Part shown: positions 14,817 to 24,128 of the stretch, piece after piece | Layout: every line of letters starts with the position of its first letter | How positions within the stretch are numbered: position 1 is the stretch's first letter | Source: SHAN690 sp041391765 | GTDB taxonomy: Bacteria > Bacteroidota > Bacteroidia > Flavobacteriales_G > Salibacteraceae | Length of the DNA: 64,000 bases | Reading direction: 5' to 3' | Assembly: GCA_041391765.1 (NCBI GenBank) | Contig: JAWKNJ010000019.1 | Location: 1-64,000, forward strand | Translations under genes and position numbers: made by a program | The notes under the pieces: model-generated | Seen by the model: the letters and a program-made list of their open reading frames with translations, nothing else | Told to the model about the DNA's origin: nothing | Database searches by the model: none

Positions 14817-16202
14817 ATGAATTTGAGAAGAATAGCAGGTATTGTTACGGTCCTTGTTGCGCTGCAGGTCATTGGTGCTGCACAGTCCACGGATTGGGTG
14901 CGCACGCTATATGTTACGGGTACTCTTGAGGCTGATGCTCAAGGCCTTGCGACTGCTATTGACGACTCTGGTAATGTGTATATGGGTGGTCGATTTAAGA
15001 ACTATGCTGTGGGAGAAAATACAACACTCTATGCTGTCAATTCTGGCTCAACAGCCTGCGTTATAGCGAAGTACAGTTCAGATGGTACTATGCTTTGGTC
15101 AAAGCTGACCAGTCCTTCCTGTTATGTACAAGACATGAAGTATCATGATGGTGATTTGTATGTATCCATTCAGTGTTTTACCAATTTCCCTCCAGACACC
15201 TTTCATTTCGATACGCTGAGCTATGCGAAGACCCGCCAATCAGCTCTATTTTTATTCAAGTTGAACGCATACACTGGTGACGTCATTTGGTGGAAGCCAT
15301 TTGAAACCTTGGGTATTTATTTCCAAACCGAGACATTGGGAGCTATTGAAGTTTATCAAGACAAAGTTTTTATTGCCGGAAGCTACAATAGCGCGATATA
15401 CTTCGATAGTGACTCATTACTTTCCTCTGATTTTGGATCAACACCTAACAAATTGTATAGAGGTTATTTTTTGATGTCGCTGGACTCAAATGGTTCGGTG
15501 AATTGGCGAATGACTTCGAATGTAGATACGAACATTGCTCAATTTTCGCCTGCCTCGTATTATCGTCCGAGCATGTGTATTTCGCCATTGGGTGTTCTGT
15601 ACTTTCACTTTCCATTCTATAGGGGTGATTTTGGTGGTAGTAATATTTCACTCTACTATAGTTCAACATTTCAAGCCGGTCGTCATAATGTGGTCGCCAG
15701 GGTTAGCTCAATAGGTACTGTCAATGGCATTAGTGAAATTCATTCGAGTTTCTCGATCGTACCTCGTGGAATTGAGTTTTTTGGAAATAAATTAATTGCG
15801 TACGGTGATGCGGTTTCATCAACGCCCTCGGGCACCGTTTCGCAAGGCGCTCAAAGCATTTCGGTGTATGGAATGACGGGTGGTGGAGTGTATGTAATGG
15901 GTTTAAACACGGGTGGCTCCTTACAGTCGTTTGACGTTTCAAAAGGCTCAGGAGGAGTATACGGATCCAGTTGGTGTTCAGGAGCTATAGGAGCAAAGTA
16001 TGATAATCGACTGCTTTTGGGAATGAATTTTCAGCTTCAATACAATTTCGTCAATCTCAGCAGGGTAGCTAATATTAGTACATTGAACCGACCAAGTATT
16101 TTATGCTACAATGCAGATTCATCCAATTTTGATTGGGATGTTGAGCTACCCTCCAAGCGCAAATTTATTTTTGGTATAAAAAAATTTGGACGTCAACAGT
16201 AG
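14817..16202 (+). CDS. Surface adhesin A, N-terminal fragment (propeller-like)
   Basis: Starts at ATG 14817 with a signal peptide (MNLRRIAGIVTVLVALQVIG, cleavage near AAQS); a GTG at 14805 is possible. About 460 residues with repeated segments such as AIDDSGNVYMGGRF and YSSDGTMLWSKL, as in SBBP/delta-60-type beta-propellers of secreted Bacteroidetes proteins. The frame ends at a false stop after GIKKFGRQQ, where an A7 run (about 16168-16174) shifts the frame. With one A fewer the reading continues GIKNLDVNSSGDISICG. It is the first part of one gene that runs to 20877. Confidence 0.7.
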   Translation: MNLRRIAGIVTVLVALQVIGAAQSTDWVRTLYVTGTLEADAQGLATAIDDSGNVYMGGRFKNYAVGENTTLYAVNSGSTACVIAKYSSDGTMLWSKLTSPSCYVQDMKYHDGDLYVSIQCFTNFPPDTFHFDTLSYAKTRQSALFLFKLNAYTGDVIWWKPFETLGIYFQTETLGAIEVYQDKVFIAGSYNSAIYFDSDSLLSSDFGSTPNKLYRGYFLMSLDSNGSVNWRMTSNVDTNIAQFSPASYYRPSMCISPLGVLYFHFPFYRGDFGGSNISLYYSSTFQAGRHNVVARVSSIGTVNGISEIHSSFSIVPRGIEFFGNKLIAYGDAVSSTPSGTVSQGAQSISVYGMTGGGVYVMGLNTGGSLQSFDVSKGSGGVYGSSWCSGAIGAKYDNRLLLGMNFQLQYNFVNLSRVANISTLNRPSILCYNADSSNFDWDVELPSKRKFIFGIKKFGRQQ

Positions 16203-17373
16203 TGGAGATATTAGCATTTGTGGCGCGGCACGTCACCTTACTCATTTCAACGACACATCGGTTTCGCATCCATCTAAGTATTTCATATACACCGCCAAAC
16301 TCAAGGATTGCCGGATCAATGCGGGCCAGATTATCAATTTGACGGGGCCTAACAGCTTTTGCCGAAACGATACCCGCTTGTTCTCAGAGTCTGCGTCTGT
16401 AGGGAGAAAATTGTAGCTATCAGTGGATATTGGATAATACCGTAATCTCTGGAGCAACGGATAGTATTTATTATGCCACACGGATGGAACCTATAAAATG
16501 GTTTTAATCGATGGTCCGTGTAGGGACACTAGTGCAGCATTGGTAATCAACAGCAATTCTTTATTGATCGCCACGCTGTCGAACTGGACAGACACGTGTG
16601 AGAATGCAGGTGCTGTTCCACTCAACGGTGGGGCTCCGGCAGGGAGCTACTTCGGGCCTGCCATCGTTAATGACACTCTGTTTACTCAACTGGTGGCAGG
16701 CGCCTCAACCAGCATTGGCTATTACGTGACCGACTCAAACGGATGTTCCGACAGCACATCGCAGACCATATACTTCAATGCTGCTCCATCGGTGCTGCTG
16801 GTCACTGGACTAGGCACTATTTGTACAGGAGATAGCATTACGCTCTCAGGTGGTATTCCTGCCGGTGGTGTTTTTTCCGGCTCCATTGTATCCAACGGAG
16901 TGGCTTATGCCACAATTCAGGACACCGGAACTCAAGAGATATACTACTCATATACAAACAGCAATGGATGCACTTCAACGGATACCAACCTTATAACCGT
17001 TGCAGAAAAGCCGGCCATTAGCTTTAATTTTCCACCAAATAGTGTATGCAATAACGCCTCTCCGATTCCAATTACAGGATACTCTCCTGCCGGAGGCATT
17101 ATTTGTCAGGGCCGGGCGTTGCGTTCAACTTTTTTCTTCCTCAAATCTTAGTTCCAGGAGAGTATGAAATTCAGTACCAGATCATCGATGGATGCACAGC
17201 TGTGGTTAAAGACACGGTGCGTGTAGACTCGCTGCCCATTGCCAGCTTGGCTCCACTGGATTCCATTTGCATAAGCGCGGTTAACTATCCGTTGAATACC
17301 GGTCAACCCATCGGAGGAAGCTATTTCCGGTTTAGGTGTTTCTAATAATGAGTTTACCGCGGCTGCAACGGGC
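16186..17373 (+). pseudogene. Surface adhesin A, frameshifted middle part
   Basis: Coding continues through three frames with about four more single-base shifts. Near 16408, dropping one base (GGG to GG) restores SVGENCSYQWILDNT. Near 16483, one missing base restores ATTDGTYKMVLIDG. A shift near 17103 leads to SGPGVAFNFFLPQ. Near 17326 one T too many separates GGSY from SGLGVSNNEFTAAATG. The joined protein is a run of Ig/PKD-like units (SGGIPAGGVFSG, DSNGCSDSTS). Either the gene is decaying or this patch was read poorly. Confidence 0.65.
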
Positions 17374-20300
17374 GTGGGAACACATTCTATCTACTATCAG
17401 TTTATGAACTCATGTGGGACAGATGTGGATACCAACACAGTAACGGTTATGGCAAATGCGGTTATCAGTGCCACAATCAATGAACCTTCTTGTTTTGGTT
17501 TTGTAAATGGTAGTGTCAATGCCACTATATCCGGTGGCAATGGTCCATACGGCTATTCGTGGTCTACGCTCGATAGCACTTCTTCTATCACTAACTTGAC
17601 GTCAGGCAGTTATACTGTTACCGTTGAAGGAGAGGGAGGTTGTGTCGCGGTCGATACGTTTACCGTTGGCGAACCGGCTGTGATGAGCTTAGTGCTTGAT
17701 AGTTTGGACGATGTGGTTTGCAATGGATTTTCTGATGGGAAAGCGTTGGTGAGCACTGCCGGAGGAACCACGCCTTATCAGTTTACCTGGACATCTGGAG
17801 AAACCAATGAAGATGCCGTATCATTAGGCGCGGGTGTAAATAACCTGTTGGTTCAGGATGCGCATGGATGTATTGATTCGCTCTCGGTTTCAATTTCGGA
17901 AGTCAACCCTGTTCAGATAAGTGAGAGCATTTCGGATGTGACGTGTTATGGGTATTCAGATGGTTCTGCATCGGTGACTGCGAGTGGTGGAGGTGGTGTA
18001 TACATATACGATTGGACTACTGGGGATAGTTCCAATGCTATCACATCTTTGGTTGCCGGAAGTTACTCCATTGTTGTCACGGATCAGAACGGGTGCTTTA
18101 CTCAGGATACGTTGATCGTTGATCAACCGGATAATCTATTGTTTCAACTATCAGGGATCAATGTGAGCTGTAATGGTTTGAGCGATGGTTCAGCATCCGT
18201 AGATACAGTCTTTGGTGGAACGCACCCATATTCTTTTTTGTGGAGTCAGGGATCAACTACCGGTACGATATCCGGGCTGATTGCTGCCAATTATACATTA
18301 ACGGTTGCAGACTCAAACGGCTGTAGTCGTATAGACTCAATTCAAGTGGCTGAACCTGCAACATTGGTTGCGGGAATTATGGAAAGCCATAGTATATCGT
18401 GTTTTGGAGTTAGTGATGGAGTGTTGGCTGCCAGCGTGCTGGGCGGAACAGCAACCTATAGTTTGTTTTGGAATACATCTGCAGCGACTGATTCGATCAG
18501 CTCCCTCGCATCGGGAGTTTATTCCCTGACTGTGACTGATGCAAATGGCTGTGTGGATAGCGCTTCCATTACGCTCACTCACCCCACACAAGTGATGTTA
18601 AACATCGATTCTGTTAAGAATCTCTCCTGCTACGAATCAGGCGATGGGGTGCTGGGAGTGTCTTCAACAGGAGGAGTTGGAACACATTCCTATAGTTGGA
18701 ACACGGGTAGCAATTTGTCCCTTGTTGACCAGCTCGACTCAGGTCAATATTCAGTCTCCGTTTCTGACGTCAATGGGTGTTCCAGAGATACATCGGTAGT
18801 TATTTCTCAACCACTAGAAATTCAAATAGGATTTAGTACTTCAAATCCAATTTGCTTCGGAGACAGTAATGGCCAAGTGACAGCCATGGTCTCCAATGCG
18901 CAGGGTAGCGCCTCCTATGCATGGAGCAACGGTGGAACTGCCAATATCGGCACTGGTCTATGGGCAGGAGTTCACGCTGTAACTGTTACAGATAGTGTGG
19001 GGTGTGTTGCATCCGACAGCACCCAGTTGGTTGACCCTGCTGCACTTTCATTGGTTATGCAGTCCACCGATGTGCTTTGCAATGGAGATAGCACAGGAAC
19101 CGCATCAGTTGCTGTAACAAACAATCAAGGATCAATCACCTACGCCTGGAGTAACGGCTCGAATACCGCATCCGCAACGGGTTTGCCCGCTGCAATGGAA
19201 CTTGTGATTGTTAGTGATAGTGCGGGATGTCATGCGGAAGATTCGGTGTTGATCGGTGAGCCGACACCGTTGGTCATTAGCCAGCTATGGGCGGATTCAA
19301 ACGATTGCTTTAGTGACTCAACAGGGAGTGCCACAGCAATTGCTCTGGGTGGAATTGTTCCATATGCATACAGTTGGAGCAGTGGCGGAAATCAAAGTTT
19401 AGAGGTCAGCCTGTTGGCTGGGTCATACACTGTTACTATTACCGATAGCAATGGATGCGTTACGGATAGCTCTGTCACCGTGTTTGAACCAACAGCCCTT
19501 AGCGTGTCGATCGATTCAACAGCCGATCTGATATGCTTTGAAGATTCTACGGGCTATGCGGCTGTAACCGGTTTCGGAGGAACAGGAACCGCCACGTACA
19601 TCTGGAGCGATGGAGGAATAGGTGCCATCAGAAACAACCTTACCAGCGGAACACATGCGGTCACGGTGACCGACATCAACGGCTGCAATCTTGATACTAG
19701 TTTGACACTAACTGAACCAACTCAGGTTGTGGCATTCATTGATTCGATTCACCATGTGGATTGTTTTGGAAATGAAACAGGAGCTGGGTTCATTAGCTCA
19801 TTGGGAGGAACTGGAGCGCACTCATTCAGTTGGTCAAACTCAACAACACTGGAAGACGCAGATAGCCTTTCCGCAGGAATATATCAGGTGACTGTTGTGG
19901 ACGAACATGCATGTTCCGTTGAATTGCAAATGGAGATCACGGAGCCAATGGAGATCGTTGTGTTGGATTCCATTCATCACGCACATTGCGATAATACACA
20001 GGATGGTAGCATATCCACGATAGTCAACGGGGGAGTCGCTCCGCATAAGTATTTATGGAGCACCTCTGACACGTCATCAAACATATTGAATGTACCAGCT
20101 GAGGCTTACACGCTTTACTTGACGGATGATCATGGTTGTGCAGATACATTGGAATACATCGTTCCGTTTGACCACGCGTCACCGATTGTGAATTTGGGAT
20201 CGGACACAGGCTACTGCATCGGAGATGAAATAGTGCTGCAATCAGGGTTTCCAAGCCTGAATGTTTTATGGTCCACCACTGAAACTACCAGTGACATAGT

Positions 20301-20877
20301 CGTTTCACAAGCGGGTGTCTATGGAGTAGTTGTTACCGACACCACAGGTTGTAAGGGTGTTGACGATATTCAAATTACGGAGTACCAGTTGCCGCAATTC
20401 AGCCTAGGTGAAGATGTGTTGATTTGTCATCACGATTTGGATTCGGGGCTACAACTCGTTGGTCCGAATGCACTTGGACACACATATCAATGGTCGAGTG
20501 GAGGATCAGCGTTTTCAGAAGTGGTTTTCCAGTTAGGTCTATACTCTTTGACCGTTACAGATAGCAATCAGTGCCTATGGTCGGACACAGTTGAAGTCTT
20601 GAACGATACTTGTCTTGGCATCGCAGATGCACCTAATACCTTGCAATTCAATGTTTATCCAAACCCGAGTCGTGGCTTGTTTTACGTTTCAATTGAGCGA
20701 ACCTCTGAACCGGTGATATTCAGTGTGTATGACTCCAGAGGTAGATTGGTGCAATCAAGGGGATTAGTTTCAGGTACCGCAACTGAATTGGATTTGTCGA
20801 ATCAATCAAAGGGCGTTTATCTCGGGATTGTTATTTCAGGTTCAGCCGTTCATCAGTTGAAGTTGGTGGTTGAGTAA
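17374..20877 (+). CDS. Surface adhesin A, C-terminal part: SprB repeats and T9SS type A sorting domain
   Basis: 1167 aa in one open frame (GTG at 17374 is only the first start codon in this frame; the true gene begins at 14817). Twelve SprB repeats of about 75 aa carry the pattern CxGxxDG...GGT.PY.Y.WS.G...L.AG.Y.V.VTD.NGC...EP. Two PKD-like units follow, then a type A sorting domain (YPNPSRGLFYVSI...GRLVQSRG...GVYLGIVI..KLVVE). The protein should be exported by Sec, passed through the type IX system and attached to the surface; SprB itself is the mobile gliding adhesin of Flavobacterium. The frameshifts upstream would prevent a full-length product. Confidence 0.85.
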   Translation: MGTHSIYYQFMNSCGTDVDTNTVTVMANAVISATINEPSCFGFVNGSVNATISGGNGPYGYSWSTLDSTSSITNLTSGSYTVTVEGEGGCVAVDTFTVGEPAVMSLVLDSLDDVVCNGFSDGKALVSTAGGTTPYQFTWTSGETNEDAVSLGAGVNNLLVQDAHGCIDSLSVSISEVNPVQISESISDVTCYGYSDGSASVTASGGGGVYIYDWTTGDSSNAITSLVAGSYSIVVTDQNGCFTQDTLIVDQPDNLLFQLSGINVSCNGLSDGSASVDTVFGGTHPYSFLWSQGSTTGTISGLIAANYTLTVADSNGCSRIDSIQVAEPATLVAGIMESHSISCFGVSDGVLAASVLGGTATYSLFWNTSAATDSISSLASGVYSLTVTDANGCVDSASITLTHPTQVMLNIDSVKNLSCYESGDGVLGVSSTGGVGTHSYSWNTGSNLSLVDQLDSGQYSVSVSDVNGCSRDTSVVISQPLEIQIGFSTSNPICFGDSNGQVTAMVSNAQGSASYAWSNGGTANIGTGLWAGVHAVTVTDSVGCVASDSTQLVDPAALSLVMQSTDVLCNGDSTGTASVAVTNNQGSITYAWSNGSNTASATGLPAAMELVIVSDSAGCHAEDSVLIGEPTPLVISQLWADSNDCFSDSTGSATAIALGGIVPYAYSWSSGGNQSLEVSLLAGSYTVTITDSNGCVTDSSVTVFEPTALSVSIDSTADLICFEDSTGYAAVTGFGGTGTATYIWSDGGIGAIRNNLTSGTHAVTVTDINGCNLDTSLTLTEPTQVVAFIDSIHHVDCFGNETGAGFISSLGGTGAHSFSWSNSTTLEDADSLSAGIYQVTVVDEHACSVELQMEITEPMEIVVLDSIHHAHCDNTQDGSISTIVNGGVAPHKYLWSTSDTSSNILNVPAEAYTLYLTDDHGCADTLEYIVPFDHASPIVNLGSDTGYCIGDEIVLQSGFPSLNVLWSTTETTSDIVVSQAGVYGVVVTDTTGCKGVDDIQITEYQLPQFSLGEDVLICHHDLDSGLQLVGPNALGHTYQWSSGGSAFSEVVFQLGLYSLTVTDSNQCLWSDTVEVLNDTCLGIADAPNTLQFNVYPNPSRGLFYVSIERTSEPVIFSVYDSRGRLVQSRGLVSGTATELDLSNQSKGVYLGIVISGSAVHQLKLVVE

Positions 20878-21019
20878 AAGGTTTAATAGGATTAGCTCCT
20901 TTCAGTCGCTGGACCCAATTGGGGGGAGGTTCCAACTTATAAAGCCTGAGTCGCTGCGTTCCTTTGGGCTTTTTTGTTTTCACTTTCGCTCAAGCAAGCT
21001 TGGCTCATTGAAAACAAAA

Positions 21020-21046
21020 AAAGCCCTGCACTGCGTGCAAGGCTTT
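21020..21046 (-). terminator. Terminator-like hairpin beside the tRNA fragment
   Basis: Arms AAAGCCCTGCAC and GTGCAAGGCTTT; on the minus strand a T run follows. It stands downstream of the truncated tRNA-Asp 3' end just as the terminator at 21163 follows the intact tRNA. It could also end the rightward adhesin transcript. Confidence 0.6.
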
Positions 21047-21054
21047 CTATGTTG

Positions 21055-21071
21055 GCGGTCCGGACGGGACT
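21055..21071 (-). repeat. 17-bp duplicate of the tRNA-Asp 3' end
   Basis: GCGGTCCGGACGGGACT repeats 21190-21206 exactly (acceptor stem and part of the T arm). The rest of the tRNA is absent. Such 3'-end copies are what integrating elements leave as attachment sites, though partial duplication of the tRNA-terminator unit is an equal possibility. Confidence 0.6.
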
Positions 21072-21162
21072 TACTTCGACTCATTACTGCGTAATTCGCT
21101 CAGCATAAACTTCTCGCCCGTCTTGATAAATTAGATTTCACTCGGGATTCAGGGAAATAAAA

Positions 21163-21188
21163 AAAGCCTCTCATTTCTGAAAGGCTTT
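21163..21188 (-). terminator. Terminator of tRNA-Asp
   Basis: Plus-strand AAAGCCTCTCA and TGAAAGGCTTT form a hairpin; read on the minus strand it follows the tRNA 3' end by 2 nt and ends in a T run. Confidence 0.7.
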
Positions 21189-21190
21189 AG

Positions 21191-21264
21191 CGGTCCGGAC
21201 GGGACTCGAACCCGCGACCCCCTGCGTGACAGGCAGGTATTCTAACCAACTGAACTACCGAACC
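21191..21264 (-). tRNA. tRNA-Asp (anticodon GTC)
   Basis: Reverse complement begins GGTTCGGTAGTTCAGTTGG and folds into a standard cloverleaf: acceptor GGTTCGG with CCGGACC (one G-U pair), D arm with AGTTGGTTAGA, anticodon stem CCTGC/GCAGG with loop containing GTC, and T arm CGGGTTCGAGTCCCG. The discriminator base is G and CCA is not encoded. Confidence 0.95.
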
Positions 21265-21404
21265 AAGTTTCCAATCTCACCTTAATGAAACACTGACTAC
21301 AGTCAGTCAAAGTGGAAATTGTGTGTCCTTTAAAAAGGACGGCAAAAATATGCTTTTCCAGAACTGTCGCAAGCAAATAATCACATTCATGAAAATAAAT
21401 TCAA

Positions 21405-23813
21405 CTACATGTCGTCACCACCATCGTACATCTGCGAACCACCATCTCTGGCAGGCTTTTTCTTTTGGTTGAGTCGGTAGGTGAATGTGATCAAAAATTG
21501 TCGAGCTCGCCACTGAAATTCGCTGCTCGAATAAAGATTGTCCGTGTCGACCACCCAGCGTCTTTTGTTGGAGTTAAAAATGTCCTTCGCGCTTGCAGTG
21601 ATGGTTCCGTTTCCTTTCAACACATCTTTAGACAATCCAAGATCGAGTGTGTATACCGCTAGCGTTTTCCCCTGAGTATTGTTTCTTGGTGCTCGATAAT
21701 TTCCGGAAATCTGACCATTGAAGTCTTTTTGTAACTTGAAATTCATCATGGAGCGTCCGGTGAATGTGAGCGCCTCGCTTCGATAAAGCCGCCCTTTGTA
21801 AGTTCCTTGAACATGTTCTTGATAAGCATTTATGCTTGTTGATGTTCGCCACCATTTGGTGAACTCGTATTGTAAACTTGACTCGAGGCCAAATGCATCT
21901 TTGGTGTCGAGGTTAATAGGAAATCTCCGCTGCAGCCCGTTGCTGTCAGTGATAGTGATGCGCTCCGTTGGAGCTGTCGTATGACGATAGTAAACACTAC
22001 TGAGGATACTTCCCTTACCAAACTTCTTTAAGTAGCCTATTTCGTAGCTATCCGTGTATTCAGGATTTAAATCAGGATTTCCGGAGTAGTAATTTCGAGG
22101 ATCGGTATACGAAAAGAAGGGGATAAGTTCACGAAACCGCGGACGACTTAATCTTCTGGTATAACTCAATTGGATGGAGTTCACTTCATTGAGTTCATAA
22201 GACAAGTGAGCGCTCGGGAAGAAATTCAAGTAGCTTCTCGGATTGCTTTTGTTGGTTCTGAGCAACTTGGTTTTGATGTCCGAATACTCGCTGCGAAGGC
22301 CAAATTGGTAGGTAAATCGCTTGTACTTATTCGAAAACATGAAATATCCCGCATAGATGTTTTCAATGTATTGAAGCTCGTTTGAAAAAGCGGGAAGTTG
22401 CACCCAAGGTCCCGTATCCATGAGTTCTACGTTGTAGGCATTCTCTATTTCTCGAAGCGTAACTTTTGCGCCCGTTTCAATCTTTCCCTTTTTGCGAATT
22501 GGATGCACATAGTCCGTTTGAACCAAGTAGGTGCGTTCATCCTCTGTATTGGTAGATCGCTGGTAGGATTGGCTTTCTAGCGCACCGGTATTTATGGTTT
22601 GAACAAGCTCTGAATTCTCAGAGTCGTCATTTTGTGTTACAGATAGGAGTGAGGTCCATTCACGTCCTTCGCGATCGAAGGTCTTTTTGTAAAGCACGCT
22701 ACCTTCAAGGTCGTATTCGATTTCGTTTTCATCCTCATCCCGGTTGGTTGACTTGATGATCTCGCTGTTCGTGTTGTGGTCAAAATAGTCTATGGAAGCG
22801 GAATTGTTCCCATTGGAGTACTTGAATAAAAGGGCAGTAGTGAGCGAGTTCTTTTCGTTGAAATAGATATCTGCACCGACACGGGAAACGTTCGAAAGTC
22901 CCCCGCGCACTTGCTTTCGGTCGCTTTCAAAATAGTAGCTGGTATCCTCACTGCTAAAGTCATTCACAGACTTTCCATACCCGGGTGAAGCGCGGTAAGA
23001 GGTTCCGTTGCTGGCAAACAGGTTGATCCATTTTTTGCGGTAGTTGAGGCTGAATGATCCACCATAGTTGTTTGGCCATCCTCCATTCATTTCAAACGCT
23101 CCGTTAATGCCTTGCCGCTGTTCCTTTTTCAAAACGATGTTGATGATGCCGACTTCACCCTCCGCGTCATAGCGACTTGACGGGTTGGTGATCACCTCAA
23201 CCTTGTCAATGAGATTTCCCTGCAACATGCGCAAGGCATCAGAGTTGCCTGCCCCGGTCAGTCCTGAAGGTTTTCCATCAATCAAAATGCGAACGTTCTC
23301 ACTGCCTCTGAGACTCACATTGCCTTCTACATCCACGCTGACGGACGGGACGTTCGCGAGTATTTCAGAGGCATTACTACCGGCATTGCTCAAATCCTTG
23401 CCCACATTAAAAACACGCTTGTCCAACTGCAATTCCATTTGGCTCTTTTCAGCAGTAACTTCGACTGTTTCCAGAGCCTGTGCATCAGCGCTCATCATGA
23501 CTTTCCCCACATTCCTTGTTTCCATGGAACTAATGCTAAGCGCGTTTACTATTTTGTCTTCGTAAGAGAGGAAGGAGATGAGCAGGTAATAGTCTCCAGG
23601 CTCGACTTCAATGTTGAATTTTCCATCAAAATCAGTAACCCCGCCAGTGCTAAGAGTTGAATCGCTGCTTTTGTAAACCGCCACGGAGGCGTAGGGAATT
23701 GCGCTGTCCTCATTATCGGTTATGATTCCTTTGATGGATTGTCCGGATGCGAAATGGACTATGGTTAACCCAATGAATAGAAACAGATATCGCAATTGGA
23801 AAGGTTTAGACAT
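21405..23813 (-). CDS. TonB-dependent outer-membrane receptor
   Basis: 802 aa from ATG 23813 (MSKPFQLRYLFLFIGLT), chosen over a TTG at 23828 because the signal peptide follows directly (cut near ASGQS). An N-terminal carboxypeptidase-regulatory-like domain (about 22-105, GIITDNEDSAIPYASVAVY) is followed by the plug (about 115-230, NVPSVSVDVEGNVSLRGS, VRILIDGKPSGL) and a beta-barrel typical of Bacteroidetes outer-membrane receptors, ending in an Asp/Gly-rich tail. No SusD partner is adjacent, so the substrate is unknown and a polysaccharide role is not supported. A nested hairpin lies immediately before the start codon. Confidence 0.9.
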   Translation of the reverse strand: MSKPFQLRYLFLFIGLTIVHFASGQSIKGIITDNEDSAIPYASVAVYKSSDSTLSTGGVTDFDGKFNIEVEPGDYYLLISFLSYEDKIVNALSISSMETRNVGKVMMSADAQALETVEVTAEKSQMELQLDKRVFNVGKDLSNAGSNASEILANVPSVSVDVEGNVSLRGSENVRILIDGKPSGLTGAGNSDALRMLQGNLIDKVEVITNPSSRYDAEGEVGIINIVLKKEQRQGINGAFEMNGGWPNNYGGSFSLNYRKKWINLFASNGTSYRASPGYGKSVNDFSSEDTSYYFESDRKQVRGGLSNVSRVGADIYFNEKNSLTTALLFKYSNGNNSASIDYFDHNTNSEIIKSTNRDEDENEIEYDLEGSVLYKKTFDREGREWTSLLSVTQNDDSENSELVQTINTGALESQSYQRSTNTEDERTYLVQTDYVHPIRKKGKIETGAKVTLREIENAYNVELMDTGPWVQLPAFSNELQYIENIYAGYFMFSNKYKRFTYQFGLRSEYSDIKTKLLRTNKSNPRSYLNFFPSAHLSYELNEVNSIQLSYTRRLSRPRFRELIPFFSYTDPRNYYSGNPDLNPEYTDSYEIGYLKKFGKGSILSSVYYRHTTAPTERITITDSNGLQRRFPINLDTKDAFGLESSLQYEFTKWWRTSTSINAYQEHVQGTYKGRLYRSEALTFTGRSMMNFKLQKDFNGQISGNYRAPRNNTQGKTLAVYTLDLGLSKDVLKGNGTITASAKDIFNSNKRRWVVDTDNLYSSSEFQWRARQFLITFTYRLNQKKKPARDGGSQMYDGGDDM

Positions 23814-23904
23814 AAAAAAGGCGCCCAAACAGGAAGTCTAAATGAATAATTGTTTTCAACTAGTCCATTCTAACCCTATCAACTTCCAATTTGTCGGGCG
23901 CCTT
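23814..23904 (-). promoter_or_regulatory. Nested hairpin leader next to the TonB-receptor start codon
   Basis: In mRNA sense: AAGGCGCCC (23904-23896) pairs perfectly with GGGCGCCTT (23826-23818). Inside, GGAAGT pairs with ACTTCC (23882-23887 with 23832-23837), and a small TTG-AAA-CAA hairpin lies in the centre. The outer 3' arm runs into a U tract that touches the ATG. This can be read as an intrinsic terminator/attenuator or as a structure that hides the ribosome site. No known riboswitch class recognised. The rest of the gap, 23905-24128, shows nothing else I can name. Confidence 0.6.
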
Positions 23905-24128
23905 GAATTTACTCGGCTACATTCTGTGAGGTGCAGCTAATAACAAAGTTTGTTTTTAGCTAACCTAAACTCATAAAGAGCTCCCTACTAGGCAAACACC
24001 AAAAGAACGACACCGAAGTCAAGCAATGACAGCATGTTATACCCCTATCCTATGCTGCCATTAAATGACGAGGCTAAAGTATAGCTTGTGTTAACAAATG
24101 GCAAGGAAATTTTTATTCTAGTGTTCAA

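Noticed and set aside
20870..21094. 74-aa frame after the adhesin stop
   Set aside because: It runs through terminator hairpins and the tRNA fragment; no coding character.
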